Source of the DNA: Sphaerisporangium siamense
GTDB lineage: Bacteria; Actinomycetota; Actinomycetes; Streptosporangiales; Streptosporangiaceae
NCBI RefSeq assembly: GCF_014205275.1
Contig: NZ_JACHND010000001.1
Span: forward strand, 3,658,001-3,722,000
DNA: 64,000 nt
Direction: 5' to 3'
Both the position numbers and the translations under genes were made by a program. This document shows, in pieces, positions 18,552 through 25,933 of the stretch. Under the pieces are notes generated by a model. That model was not told the origin of the DNA. It searched no databases and saw nothing but the letters and a program-made list of their open reading frames with translations. Positions within the stretch are counted from its first letter, which is position 1. Every line of letters starts with the position of its first letter.

Positions 18552-19703
18552 ATGAAGCGTTCTCTCACCAGCATCGTGGCGGTGGCCGCCCTCGCCCTGG
18601 CCACCTCCGCCTGCGGCGGCGATAGCGGAACCGACGGCCCGATCAAGGTCGGCGCCATCAACGGCATCACGGGCCTGTTCCAGACCCCCGAGGTCCCGAA
18701 GGCCGTCCAGGCGGTCTTCGACGAGGTGAACAAGGCGGGCGGCATCAACGGCCGCAAGCTGGAGTTCATCACCAAGGACGACGCGATGAACCCGCAGCGG
18801 TCCACCGAGGCCGCGATCGACCTCATCGAGTCGGAGGAGGTCGTGGCGCTGGTCGGGTCCTCCAGCGCGGTCGACTGCGGCCTCAACCGCGCCACCTACA
18901 GTAACAACAAGATCGTATCAATTCCCGCGGTCGGCGTCGACGCGACGTGCTTCACGAGCCCGAACATCGCCCCGGTCAACCCCGGTCCGTTCAAGCTGAT
19001 CACGGCGATGCTGTACTACGCCTCCGAGACCCTGAAGCGCGACAAGGTGTGCATGTACTACACCGTGCTCCCGGGCAGCGGCGGCGGCATCGAGAACGCC
19101 ATCAAGGAGTGGACCGACATCACCGGCAAGTCCCTCACGGTGAAGGACCTGTCGGTCGGTCAGGGCGACCCGACGCCGTACCTGGTCAAGGCCAAGGCGG
19201 CCGGCTGCCAGGCCATCCTCTACAACGCGCAGGTCGGCCCGTGGTTCGCCCAGGCGGCCACGCAGGGCATGACCGACGTCGACTTCATCATGGGCGCCAA
19301 CAGCTACACCGACGCCAACGCCGCGCTCATCCCCGCGAAGATCAACGCCTACGCGGGCACCGAGTGGCAGCCGTACACCGACGCCACGCTGCCGGGCAAC
19401 GAGCGCTGGTCCAAGGTCGTCGACGCCAACAAGATCCAGAGGACGGCGTTCAGCCAGGGCGCGGTCATGGCGGCCGATGTCTTCGTCGAGGTGCTCAAGG
19501 GCATCAAGGGTGACATCACCCGCGAGTCGGTCACCAACGCCTTCAAGAACATGAAGCCTATCCAGTACCCGATGGTCGGCACGCCCTACGTGTTCGGACC
19601 GGGCAACGCGCACAACCCGATCGAGGGCAGCCGCTTCGTCAAGGTTCTGAACGGTAAGTGGCAGGTCCTTCCCGAGGGCTTCATCGTCCCCGGCAAGAAC
19701 TAG
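18552..19703 (+). CDS. Liv-type substrate-binding lipoprotein
   Basis: 383-aa extracytoplasmic binding protein. The signal peptide ends in a lipobox (LATSAC, with C21 the lipidated residue), so it is anchored to the outer face of the membrane. The mature part has the periplasmic-binding type 1 fold (IKVGAINGITG, EVNKAGGINGRKLEF, VVALVGSSSAVDCG). It lies between the fused LivMG and LivH genes. The ligand is unknown; the context points to an aromatic or amide compound rather than leucine (inference). Confidence 0.93.
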   Translation: MKRSLTSIVAVAALALATSACGGDSGTDGPIKVGAINGITGLFQTPEVPKAVQAVFDEVNKAGGINGRKLEFITKDDAMNPQRSTEAAIDLIESEEVVALVGSSSAVDCGLNRATYSNNKIVSIPAVGVDATCFTSPNIAPVNPGPFKLITAMLYYASETLKRDKVCMYYTVLPGSGGGIENAIKEWTDITGKSLTVKDLSVGQGDPTPYLVKAKAAGCQAILYNAQVGPWFAQAATQGMTDVDFIMGANSYTDANAALIPAKINAYAGTEWQPYTDATLPGNERWSKVVDANKIQRTAFSQGAVMAADVFVEVLKGIKGDITRESVTNAFKNMKPIQYPMVGTPYVFGPGNAHNPIEGSRFVKVLNGKWQVLPEGFIVPGKN

Positions 19704-19737
19704 CCCCCCGGGCGTTTTTCCAGAAGGAGTCTGTCCG

Positions 19738-20610
19738 ATGCTGAACTCCATCATCGCCGGCCTGACGAGCGGCGGGGTATACGCCCTGCTGGGCCTGTGC
19801 GTGGTGCTGACCTATCGGCTCGTCGCCGTGGTCAACTTCGCCATGGCCGCCACCGGCGCCGTGGGGGCGTTCACGATGGTGTCGCTGACCGAGGCCGGGC
19901 TGAACGTGTGGCCCGCCCTCATCCTCGGCGTGGCCGCGGGAGCGGCGCTGTCGGGGCTGCTCGGCGCGGTGCTCGTCCGCTGGTTCTCCGGGCACGACGA
20001 GCGCACCAAGGCGGCCGTCACGGTCGCGATCTACGTGGCCCTCATGGCCGCCGGCCTGCGGATCTTCGGCAACAACACGTCGGGCGCCCGGGCCTTCCCG
20101 CGGCCGTTCGACTCGCCCGCCTTCACCGTGGGCGACGTCGTGGTCCCGCAGGCGGTGCTGGTCTCGCTGGCCTTCGCGGTGCTGATCACCGTCGGCGTGA
20201 CACTCCTTCTCAGCAGGACGGGAGTGGGCCTGCGCCTGCAGGCCCTCTCCGAGCGCCCCGAGACCGCGCAGGTCGTCGGAATCCCGGCCCCCCGCCTCGC
20301 CATGGCGGTGTGGGTGGCCATCGGCGCCCTGACCACGCTGGTCATCCTCATCGTGGCGCCCCGCCTCGGCGGCGACTTCTCCACGCTGGGCGGGCTCATC
20401 GCGACCGCGCTCGCGGTCGCGATGGTGGGGGCCTTCCGCAGCCTCCCGCTCACGCTCCTCGGCGGCATCCTGCTCGGCTGCCTGGAGGGCTTCGCCGCCT
20501 TCTGGGAGCCCGTGCAGCAGTACCGGGGCGTGGTCCCCTTCCTGGTGATCCTGGTCCTGCTGTGGTGGCGCAGCCGCCACGAGGTCTGGGACACCGCGCA
20601 CAGCAGATAA
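19738..20610 (+). CDS. livH: Liv-type ABC transporter permease (LivH)
   Basis: 290-aa integral membrane protein with about eight helices, starting with the family-typical NSIIAGLTSGGVYALLGL. The cytoplasmic coupling loop is GLRLQALSERPETAQVVGI. It completes the importer with livF, livMG and the binding protein. AGAAGGAG precedes the ATG. The position after the binding protein rather than before livM is unusual but common in actinomycetes. Confidence 0.92.
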   Translation: MLNSIIAGLTSGGVYALLGLCVVLTYRLVAVVNFAMAATGAVGAFTMVSLTEAGLNVWPALILGVAAGAALSGLLGAVLVRWFSGHDERTKAAVTVAIYVALMAAGLRIFGNNTSGARAFPRPFDSPAFTVGDVVVPQAVLVSLAFAVLITVGVTLLLSRTGVGLRLQALSERPETAQVVGIPAPRLAMAVWVAIGALTTLVILIVAPRLGGDFSTLGGLIATALAVAMVGAFRSLPLTLLGGILLGCLEGFAAFWEPVQQYRGVVPFLVILVLLWWRSRHEVWDTAHSR

Positions 20611-20629
20611 CCGATCGGAGATTCACCGC

Positions 20630-21739
20630 ATGTCAGTTCCCACAGCGACCCGCGCGGCCGTCCTGACCGCCCACGGGGAGCCGCTGGCCATCGAGGAGCT
20701 TCCGCTGCCGGGCGAGATCGAGCCCGGCGCGGCGATCGTCAAGGTCGACTGCGCGACGCTGTGCGCCACCGACGTGCACATCTGGAGCGGCGCCATGTCG
20801 TTCCCGGGGATGCTGCCCATGGTGCTCGGCCACGAGATGGTCGGCACCGTGGTCGCGGCCGGGCCGGGGACGGTCGACGCCCTCGGCCGCCCCGTCCAGC
20901 CGGGGCAGCGCATCGGCTGGTCGGAGTCCACCTGCGGCCACTGCTACGGGTGCACGGTCGTCCGCAACCCCGTGGCGTGCTCCAACCGCGGGTACGGCTT
21001 CCTCCAGCGGTCCGACCGGTTCCCGTTCTCCACCGCCGGTCTTGCCGAGTACGACTACGTCACGCCGGGCGCGCAGAAGCTGCTGCTGCCCGAGGACGTG
21101 AAGGACACCTGGGCGGCCAGCGCGGGCTGCGCCGTCAAGACCGTGCTGCACGCCTTCGACCGCGCGGGAGGCGTTCGGACCGGGTCCACCGTCCTCGTCC
21201 AGGGCGCCGGAGCGCTCGGCATCGTCGCCACGGCGGTGGCGAGCGCCTCCGGCGCCCGCACGGTCATCACCGTCGGCGCGCCCGACTCCCGGCTCGAACT
21301 GGCCAAGCGGTTCGGCGCCGACGTCACCATCGGCCTGGACGGCGACGCCGACAGCAGGCGTGCCGCCGTCATGGAGGCCACCGGCGGGCGCGGCGCCGAC
21401 CTGGTGCTCGACCTCGCCGGCGCGCCCGGCGTCGGCGCCGAGGCCGTGGACGCCGCCGCGTTCGGCGGCACCTTCGTCATCGTCGGCACCACCGGCCCCC
21501 GCCCCGACCCCATCGCGCTCGGGACGATCATGGGCAAGGAGCTGAACGTCCTCGGCTCCCTCAACGGCGACATCGGCGACTACCACGACTCCGTGGAGTT
21601 CCTGCGCGCGTTCCAGTCGCGCTTCCCGTGGGACGAGCTGTTCAGCGCGCCCGTCGGGCTCAGCGGCGCCTCCGAGGCGCTGGCCGCCATGTCGCGCCTG
21701 GAGCAGGTCAAGGCCGTCGTCCACCCCTGGCTTCCCTGA
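20630..21739 (+). CDS. Zinc-dependent alcohol dehydrogenase (MDR family)
   Basis: 369-aa medium-chain dehydrogenase. The catalytic zinc site is given by CATDVH and GHEMVG, the structural zinc by the four cysteines in CGHCYGCTVVRNPVAC, and the nucleotide site by VLVQGAGALG. It follows livH by 19 bp and belongs to the same transcript. It likely interconverts an alcohol and an aldehyde or ketone of the imported compound. Cofactor preference is not clear. Confidence 0.9.
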   Translation: MSVPTATRAAVLTAHGEPLAIEELPLPGEIEPGAAIVKVDCATLCATDVHIWSGAMSFPGMLPMVLGHEMVGTVVAAGPGTVDALGRPVQPGQRIGWSESTCGHCYGCTVVRNPVACSNRGYGFLQRSDRFPFSTAGLAEYDYVTPGAQKLLLPEDVKDTWAASAGCAVKTVLHAFDRAGGVRTGSTVLVQGAGALGIVATAVASASGARTVITVGAPDSRLELAKRFGADVTIGLDGDADSRRAAVMEATGGRGADLVLDLAGAPGVGAEAVDAAAFGGTFVIVGTTGPRPDPIALGTIMGKELNVLGSLNGDIGDYHDSVEFLRAFQSRFPWDELFSAPVGLSGASEALAAMSRLEQVKAVVHPWLP

Positions 21740-21756
21740 GTCTCCCTTCCCCCACC

Positions 21757-21806
21757 CCGGCGGATTCGCGCCGTGCGGCGTGTTCCGCATGCCGCCAATC
21801 CGCCGG
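21757..21806 (+). other. Long hairpin between alcohol dehydrogenase and second aldo/keto reductase
   Basis: CCGGCGGATT (21757-21766) pairs perfectly with AATCCGCCGG (21797-21806), and the 30-nt loop is itself GC-rich and foldable. No T-run follows. It could be an mRNA-stability or attenuator element in the 107-bp gap. Confidence 0.4.
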
Positions 21807-21846
21807 TGACACCGCTGTCCGCACCACCGCACGACCGAGGAGTCCG

Positions 21847-22815
21847 ATGTCCGAGCGAAACAAGGTCGTCCCTCTGCGCAGGGCCGGCACCCACGGCCCC
21901 GAGGTCTCCCTGCTGTCCCTCGGGTCCTGGCACACCTACGACCGCATGCACTTCGAGGACGCCGTGGCCATGATCCGCCACGCCGTCGACCTCGGGATCA
22001 ACCTGTTCGACGTCGGCGTCTACGGGTTCCCGGGCATGCCGCCGGTGTTCACCGACGTGCTGTTCTCTGCGATGATCCGCGCCGCCGGCGTGGAGCGCGA
22101 CGAGTACGTGCTGTCCTCCAAGATGTGGCTGGAGCCGTACCCGGAGATGTCGCTGCGCGAGCAGCTCGACCGGGCCCTGTTCCGCGTCGGCCTCACCCAC
22201 GCGGACATCGTGATCCTCGGCGACATCCGCCGCGACGACCTGGACCTGCGCCGCCTCGCCGAGGACCTGGCCGCGCTGGAGTCCGACGGCGTCATCGGCT
22301 GCTACGGCGTCAACAACTGGTCGGCCACCTCGATCCTGACCCTCCGCGAGCACGCCCTGGCGGCCGGGTCGCCCGGCCCCCAGATGGCGCAGCTCAAGTA
22401 CAGCCCCTCCCGCCGGTCGATCGCCGACGGCAAGCCCTTCCAGGAGGTGTGGGGCGCCGGCATCACCCTGCAGGCGTCCGACGTCATGGAGGGCGGCATC
22501 CTGGCGGGCAAGACGGGGGAGAGCCGCCAGGTCGGCCGCGACCCCGGCGGCGTCAGGGAGCGCATCGTGGAGTCGGCGCCGAAGCTCGCCGCCGTGGCCG
22601 CGGACCTGTCGGCCAGCCCGGCCCAGCTCTGCGTCGCCTTCGCGCTGAGCCACCCCGCGGTCAGCACGGTGCTGTTCGGCGCCAGCCGCATGGAGCAGCT
22701 CGTCGACAACGTCGCCGCGCTGGAACTGCTGAACCGGGTCGGCGCGGACCGCATCCGCGAGCTGGTCACCCCGTTCTGGGCGGACAAGGACGCGGTCGAC
22801 CCCGAGGGCCCCTGA
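21847..22815 (+). CDS. Aldo/keto reductase lacking the catalytic histidine (paralogue 2)
   Basis: 322-aa AKR closely related in layout to the protein at 12565-13554 (LGSWHTYDRM, YGVNNWSA, ITLQASDVMEGGILAGK). D55, Y59 and K92 are present; the usual histidine position again reads Gly-Asp (ADIVILGD). The ATG at 21847 has GAGGAG upstream; the longer frame runs antisense-like through the dehydrogenase gene. The two paralogues may act on successive or related carbonyls, or form a hetero-oligomer. Last gene of the transporter operon. Confidence 0.87.
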   Translation: MSERNKVVPLRRAGTHGPEVSLLSLGSWHTYDRMHFEDAVAMIRHAVDLGINLFDVGVYGFPGMPPVFTDVLFSAMIRAAGVERDEYVLSSKMWLEPYPEMSLREQLDRALFRVGLTHADIVILGDIRRDDLDLRRLAEDLAALESDGVIGCYGVNNWSATSILTLREHALAAGSPGPQMAQLKYSPSRRSIADGKPFQEVWGAGITLQASDVMEGGILAGKTGESRQVGRDPGGVRERIVESAPKLAAVAADLSASPAQLCVAFALSHPAVSTVLFGASRMEQLVDNVAALELLNRVGADRIRELVTPFWADKDAVDPEGP

Positions 22816-22824
22816 CCGGCGTCC

Positions 22825-23775
22825 TCAGCCCCGTCGCGCGCGGGCGCGGCGCTTGCCCTCGTGCATGGCCCGCACGCGGGCGACGGGGATCGTGTGGCCC
22901 TCCTCGACCAGGTCGGCGGGCAGCCGCTGCGGGGCGGGCATGAGCGCCGCCCACGGGTCGGCGTCCGCGACCAGGCGTGCCGCCGTGCGCAGGGTGAAGT
23001 CGCCCGGCGCGACGCGGTCCAGGTCCTCCCACGCCACCGGGAACGACACCGGCACGCCGGGACGGATCCGCGGGCTGTAGGCGGCGGCCACGGTCGCGCC
23101 TCCGGCCCGGGTCGAGTCCAGGAAGACCTTGCCGCCGCGGTCCTCCCGGATGAACGCCGTCGTGGCGAGCGCCGGGTCCAGCCGCTCGGCGCGCGCGGCG
23201 ACCGCCCGGGTGGCCGCCGCGACGTCCTCCATGGCGGCGCCCGGCTCCAGCGGGACGAAGACGTGCACGCCCTTGGACCCGCTGGTCTTCACCGCGCCCG
23301 CCAGCCCGTCGGCGGCGAGCGCCTGACGGACGAGCAGGGCGGCCCGCACGGCCATCGCGAACGCGTCGCCCTCCGGCGGGTCCAGGTCGAGGATCAGGTG
23401 GGTGGGCGAGTCCAGCCGGTCGGCCGTGGCCAGCCCCGGGTGGTACTCGACGGCCCGCTGGTTGGCGAACCACAGCAGCGTGCGCCGGTCGTCGCACAGG
23501 GCGTAGGAGACCTCGCGCCGCGAGGTCTCCGCCCACAGCGTCACCGTGCGCAGCCAGTCCGGGGCGTACTTGGGGACGTTCTTCTGCATGAACGGCTCCT
23601 GGCCCTGGCGCACGCGGATCACCGAGAGCGGCCGGCCGCGCAGCGCGGGCACGATCCGGTCGGCGACGGCGTCCAGGTAGTCGACCAGGTCGCGCTTGGT
23701 CGCGCCCGCCCCGTCGAAGAGCGGCTGGTCGAGGTTGGTGAGCGGCACTCCGTCTCGCGTCTCGTCGGTGGTCAC
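22825..23775 (-). CDS. Stand-alone LigD-type primase-polymerase (NHEJ)
   Basis: 316-aa archaeo-eukaryotic primase-like polymerase equivalent to the PolDom of LigD, which fills gaps at double-strand breaks in Ku-dependent end joining. The catalytic D130/D132 in LILDLDPPEGD, KTSGSKGVHVFVPLEP and SFPVAWEDL are present. There is no ligase or phosphoesterase domain. GTG 23775 is chosen because AAGGTGG lies just upstream; the longer frame passes into antisense of the MerR gene. It is a single gene, convergent with the aldo/keto reductase. Confidence 0.93.
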   Translation of the reverse strand: MTTDETRDGVPLTNLDQPLFDGAGATKRDLVDYLDAVADRIVPALRGRPLSVIRVRQGQEPFMQKNVPKYAPDWLRTVTLWAETSRREVSYALCDDRRTLLWFANQRAVEYHPGLATADRLDSPTHLILDLDPPEGDAFAMAVRAALLVRQALAADGLAGAVKTSGSKGVHVFVPLEPGAAMEDVAAATRAVAARAERLDPALATTAFIREDRGGKVFLDSTRAGGATVAAAYSPRIRPGVPVSFPVAWEDLDRVAPGDFTLRTAARLVADADPWAALMPAPQRLPADLVEEGHTIPVARVRAMHEGKRRARARRG

Positions 23776-23891
23776 CCGCCCACCTTGCCCACCCGGACAT
23801 TCCAGGGTCAACCACGCGCGCCGGGCACGCTCAGATCGCCACGACCTGGGATGCCCGGCGAACCGGCTCCCGCCGAGGGCTGTCCGGGGCG

Positions 23892-23922
23892 TTGACCTTG
23901 CCGCGACGTCAACGTGTGTAAT
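23892..23922 (+). promoter_or_regulatory. MerR-type promoter with 19-bp spacer, leaderless
   Basis: TTGACC (23892-23897) and TGTAAT (23917-23922) are 19 bp apart, the elongated spacer typical of MerR-activated promoters. The dyad TTGAC (23892-23896) / GTCAA (23908-23912) overlaps it. The ATG begins 6 nt after the -10 hexamer, so the transcript should be leaderless. Confidence 0.6.
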
Positions 23923-23928
23923 GCAGGC

Positions 23929-24726
23929 ATGCGGATCGGCGAGCTTGCCGCCATGGTCGGGGTGTCCACCCGTACCGTGCGCCACTACCACCACCTGGGG
24001 CTCCTCCCCGAGCCCCCGCGGCTGGCCAACGGCTACCGCGAGTACGGGTTCCGCGACGCGGTCGCGCTCGCGCGCGTCCGGCATCTGGCCGAGCTGGGCC
24101 TGACGCTGGACGAGCTGCGCGACGCGCTCGCCGACGACGAGGGCAGGGAACTGCGCGAGGTGCTCCTCGAACTCGACGCCGACCTCGCCAGGGAGCAGGA
24201 GGCCCTCGCGATCAAGCGCGAGAGGGTCGCGGCGCTGCTCGCGGAGGCCGACCTGCGGCCTGGCGGCATGGTGTCCCTCGACATGGCGACGATGCTGCGC
24301 GACATGTCCGCCGCGGGCTCCAGGATCGCGACGCTCGATCGTGAGCTGTTCGGGCTGATGGGCACCGTCGCGGCGCCCGGCGACCGGGCGCGCGTCGCCG
24401 AGATGATGCGCCCCTTCACCGAGCCGGACGCGCTCGCCCGCAGCCAGGACCTGTACCGGCGGCTCGACGACCTGGCCGGCGCCGGCCCGGAGGACCCGCG
24501 CGTCGCCGATCTCGCCGCCGATCTCGCCGCCCAGTTCCCCGACGAGATCGCCGCGGTCATCGTGGCCAACCTGGGCGCGGTCCCCGACGCGCTGCGCCCG
24601 GAAGGGCACGCCCCCGCGGGCTCGGCCGACGGCCGGCTGTGGGGGGAGGCGATGCTCACCGAGCTGTCGCCCGCCCAGGTCGAGGTGTTCCGCCGGATCG
24701 TGCTCATCCTGAAGGAGCGAGGGTGA
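23929..24726 (+). CDS. MerR-family transcriptional regulator
   Basis: 265 aa. The winged helix is at residues 1-70 (MRIGELAAMVGVSTRTVRHY, LANGYREYGFRDAVALARVR), followed by a long helix (LREVLLELDADLAREQEALA) and a C-terminal effector region without Cys-rich metal motifs, so an organic or stress signal is more likely than a metal. ATG 23929 fits the promoter spacing; a GTG 15 nt upstream would fall between the -35 and -10 elements. It overlaps the next gene by one base. Confidence 0.9.
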   Translation: MRIGELAAMVGVSTRTVRHYHHLGLLPEPPRLANGYREYGFRDAVALARVRHLAELGLTLDELRDALADDEGRELREVLLELDADLAREQEALAIKRERVAALLAEADLRPGGMVSLDMATMLRDMSAAGSRIATLDRELFGLMGTVAAPGDRARVAEMMRPFTEPDALARSQDLYRRLDDLAGAGPEDPRVADLAADLAAQFPDEIAAVIVANLGAVPDALRPEGHAPAGSADGRLWGEAMLTELSPAQVEVFRRIVLILKERG

Positions 24727-25568
24727 TGGTCAGGATCGCCCGTGCCGCCCTGTTCACCGTGTTCCCCGCCGAGCTCCTGCTCATGATCTGTCTCGTGTCC
24801 GGGGTGGCGCTGCCCGGGTACGTCGTCTGGACGGCCGAGACGGTGGTCGTGCTGGTCTTCGCCCTGGAGGCGGCGGCCGCGTACCGCCTGTTCCGCGCGA
24901 ACCGCAGGGGCGGCGCGGACCGGCGGGCGGCGCTGCGGCTGACCTACCACGGGCTCGTTCCCACGAAGGTGCGAAAGATCATGGAGTTCGAGGCCAAGGC
25001 CACGGTCAGCGTCTTTCTGTGGATCGCGCGCCGCCGCGTCGGGGTGCCGCCCGGGGCCACCGCCGGCTCGTACGCGCGGGAGCAGGTCACGATGCTGGTG
25101 CTCATCATCTTCGTCACGGTGATCGAGACCGTCGGCCTGGACCTGCTGCTGGTCGCGTTCGGCGTCCCGGACGCGGTGCGTGTCCCGATCCTCGTCGCCG
25201 ACCTCTACGGGATCGTGTTCGGGGTGGCGTTCGGCGCCGCCTGCGTCACCCGGCCCCACGTCGTGTCGGCGGAGGAGCTCCGTGTCCGGTACGGCGCCTA
25301 CCTCGACGTCCGCGTGCCCCGCGACCTGATCGCCTCGGTGCGGCCGACCCGTGGGTACAACGAGCGCAGCATGGTGTCCATCGTCGGTGACGTGCTCACC
25401 GCGGCCGTTTCGTCGCAGGTCAATCTGGTCGTCGAGCTGAACGCGCCGGTCACGGTCGAGCGTCCCCTCGGGGGCTCCGCCGACGTCACGACCCTCCGCT
25501 TCTTCGCCGACGACCCGCGTCTCCTCCTGAACGCCCTCACGACGTCCCCGTACGCGAGCGCCGCCTGA
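24726..25568 (+). CDS. Membrane protein co-expressed with the MerR regulator
   Basis: 280-aa protein with about four predicted membrane helices: residues about 8-30 (FTVFPAELLLMICLVSGVAL), 36-56, 118-145 (VTMLVLIIFVTVIETVGLDL) and 152-172. A soluble C-terminal domain of about 100 residues follows (VPRDLIASVRP, LTAAVSSQVNLVVELNAPV). The start ATG overlaps the MerR stop (TGATG). It is probably the main target of that regulator. No transporter signature was recognised; function unknown. Confidence 0.8.
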   Translation: MVRIARAALFTVFPAELLLMICLVSGVALPGYVVWTAETVVVLVFALEAAAAYRLFRANRRGGADRRAALRLTYHGLVPTKVRKIMEFEAKATVSVFLWIARRRVGVPPGATAGSYAREQVTMLVLIIFVTVIETVGLDLLLVAFGVPDAVRVPILVADLYGIVFGVAFGAACVTRPHVVSAEELRVRYGAYLDVRVPRDLIASVRPTRGYNERSMVSIVGDVLTAAVSSQVNLVVELNAPVTVERPLGGSADVTTLRFFADDPRLLLNALTTSPYASAA

Positions 25569-25591
25569 CCTGCGGCCTCGTGGACCGGCCG

Positions 25592-25927
25592 TCAGACCGG
25601 GGGAGCGCCCTTCGGCTTCAGGGGCGTGACGGCGAGCGGCGCGGCGGGCGGGGGGACGGCCCAGGCGGCGCCGGCGACGGCGGCGTTGCCGGCCTGGTTC
25701 TGGCCGGTGAGAAGCAGGGGCACGGCGGCGGGGGCGGCGCGCATCGCGTGCGCCGTCGCCGCGTTGCCCGCCGAGGCCGGCACCACGACGGGGACGACGG
25801 CGGGGGCCACGACGTGGGGTTTGCCCGACCTGTGGGCTTCGGCGGCCAGGCGGCATTCACGGGACGCGGCCGGCGAGCCCGGCATCAGGCAGCGGACCAG
25901 GGAGAGCGGCGGTTCGATGGGCAGCAT
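25592..25927 (-). CDS. Small Ala/Pro/Val-rich protein ending the eCIS operon
   Basis: 111-aa low-complexity protein (MLPIEPPLSLVRCLMPGSPA, VVAPAVVPVVVPASAGNAAT, TGQNQAGNAAVAGAAW). It lies 6 bp after the AAA+ ATPase stop in the same orientation, so it may be the last gene of the injection-system operon. It has two cysteines in the first third and no membrane helix. No family was recognised. Composition bias means a non-coding frame cannot be excluded. Confidence 0.45.
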   Translation of the reverse strand: MLPIEPPLSLVRCLMPGSPAASRECRLAAEAHRSGKPHVVAPAVVPVVVPASAGNAATAHAMRAAPAAVPLLLTGQNQAGNAAVAGAAWAVPPPAAPLAVTPLKPKGAPPV

Positions 25928-25933
25928 CACGGA

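Noticed and set aside
18911-18925. GATCGTATCAATTC as another operator of the catabolic regulon
   Set aside because: Inside the substrate-binding protein gene, with spacing one base shorter than the consensus; probably chance.
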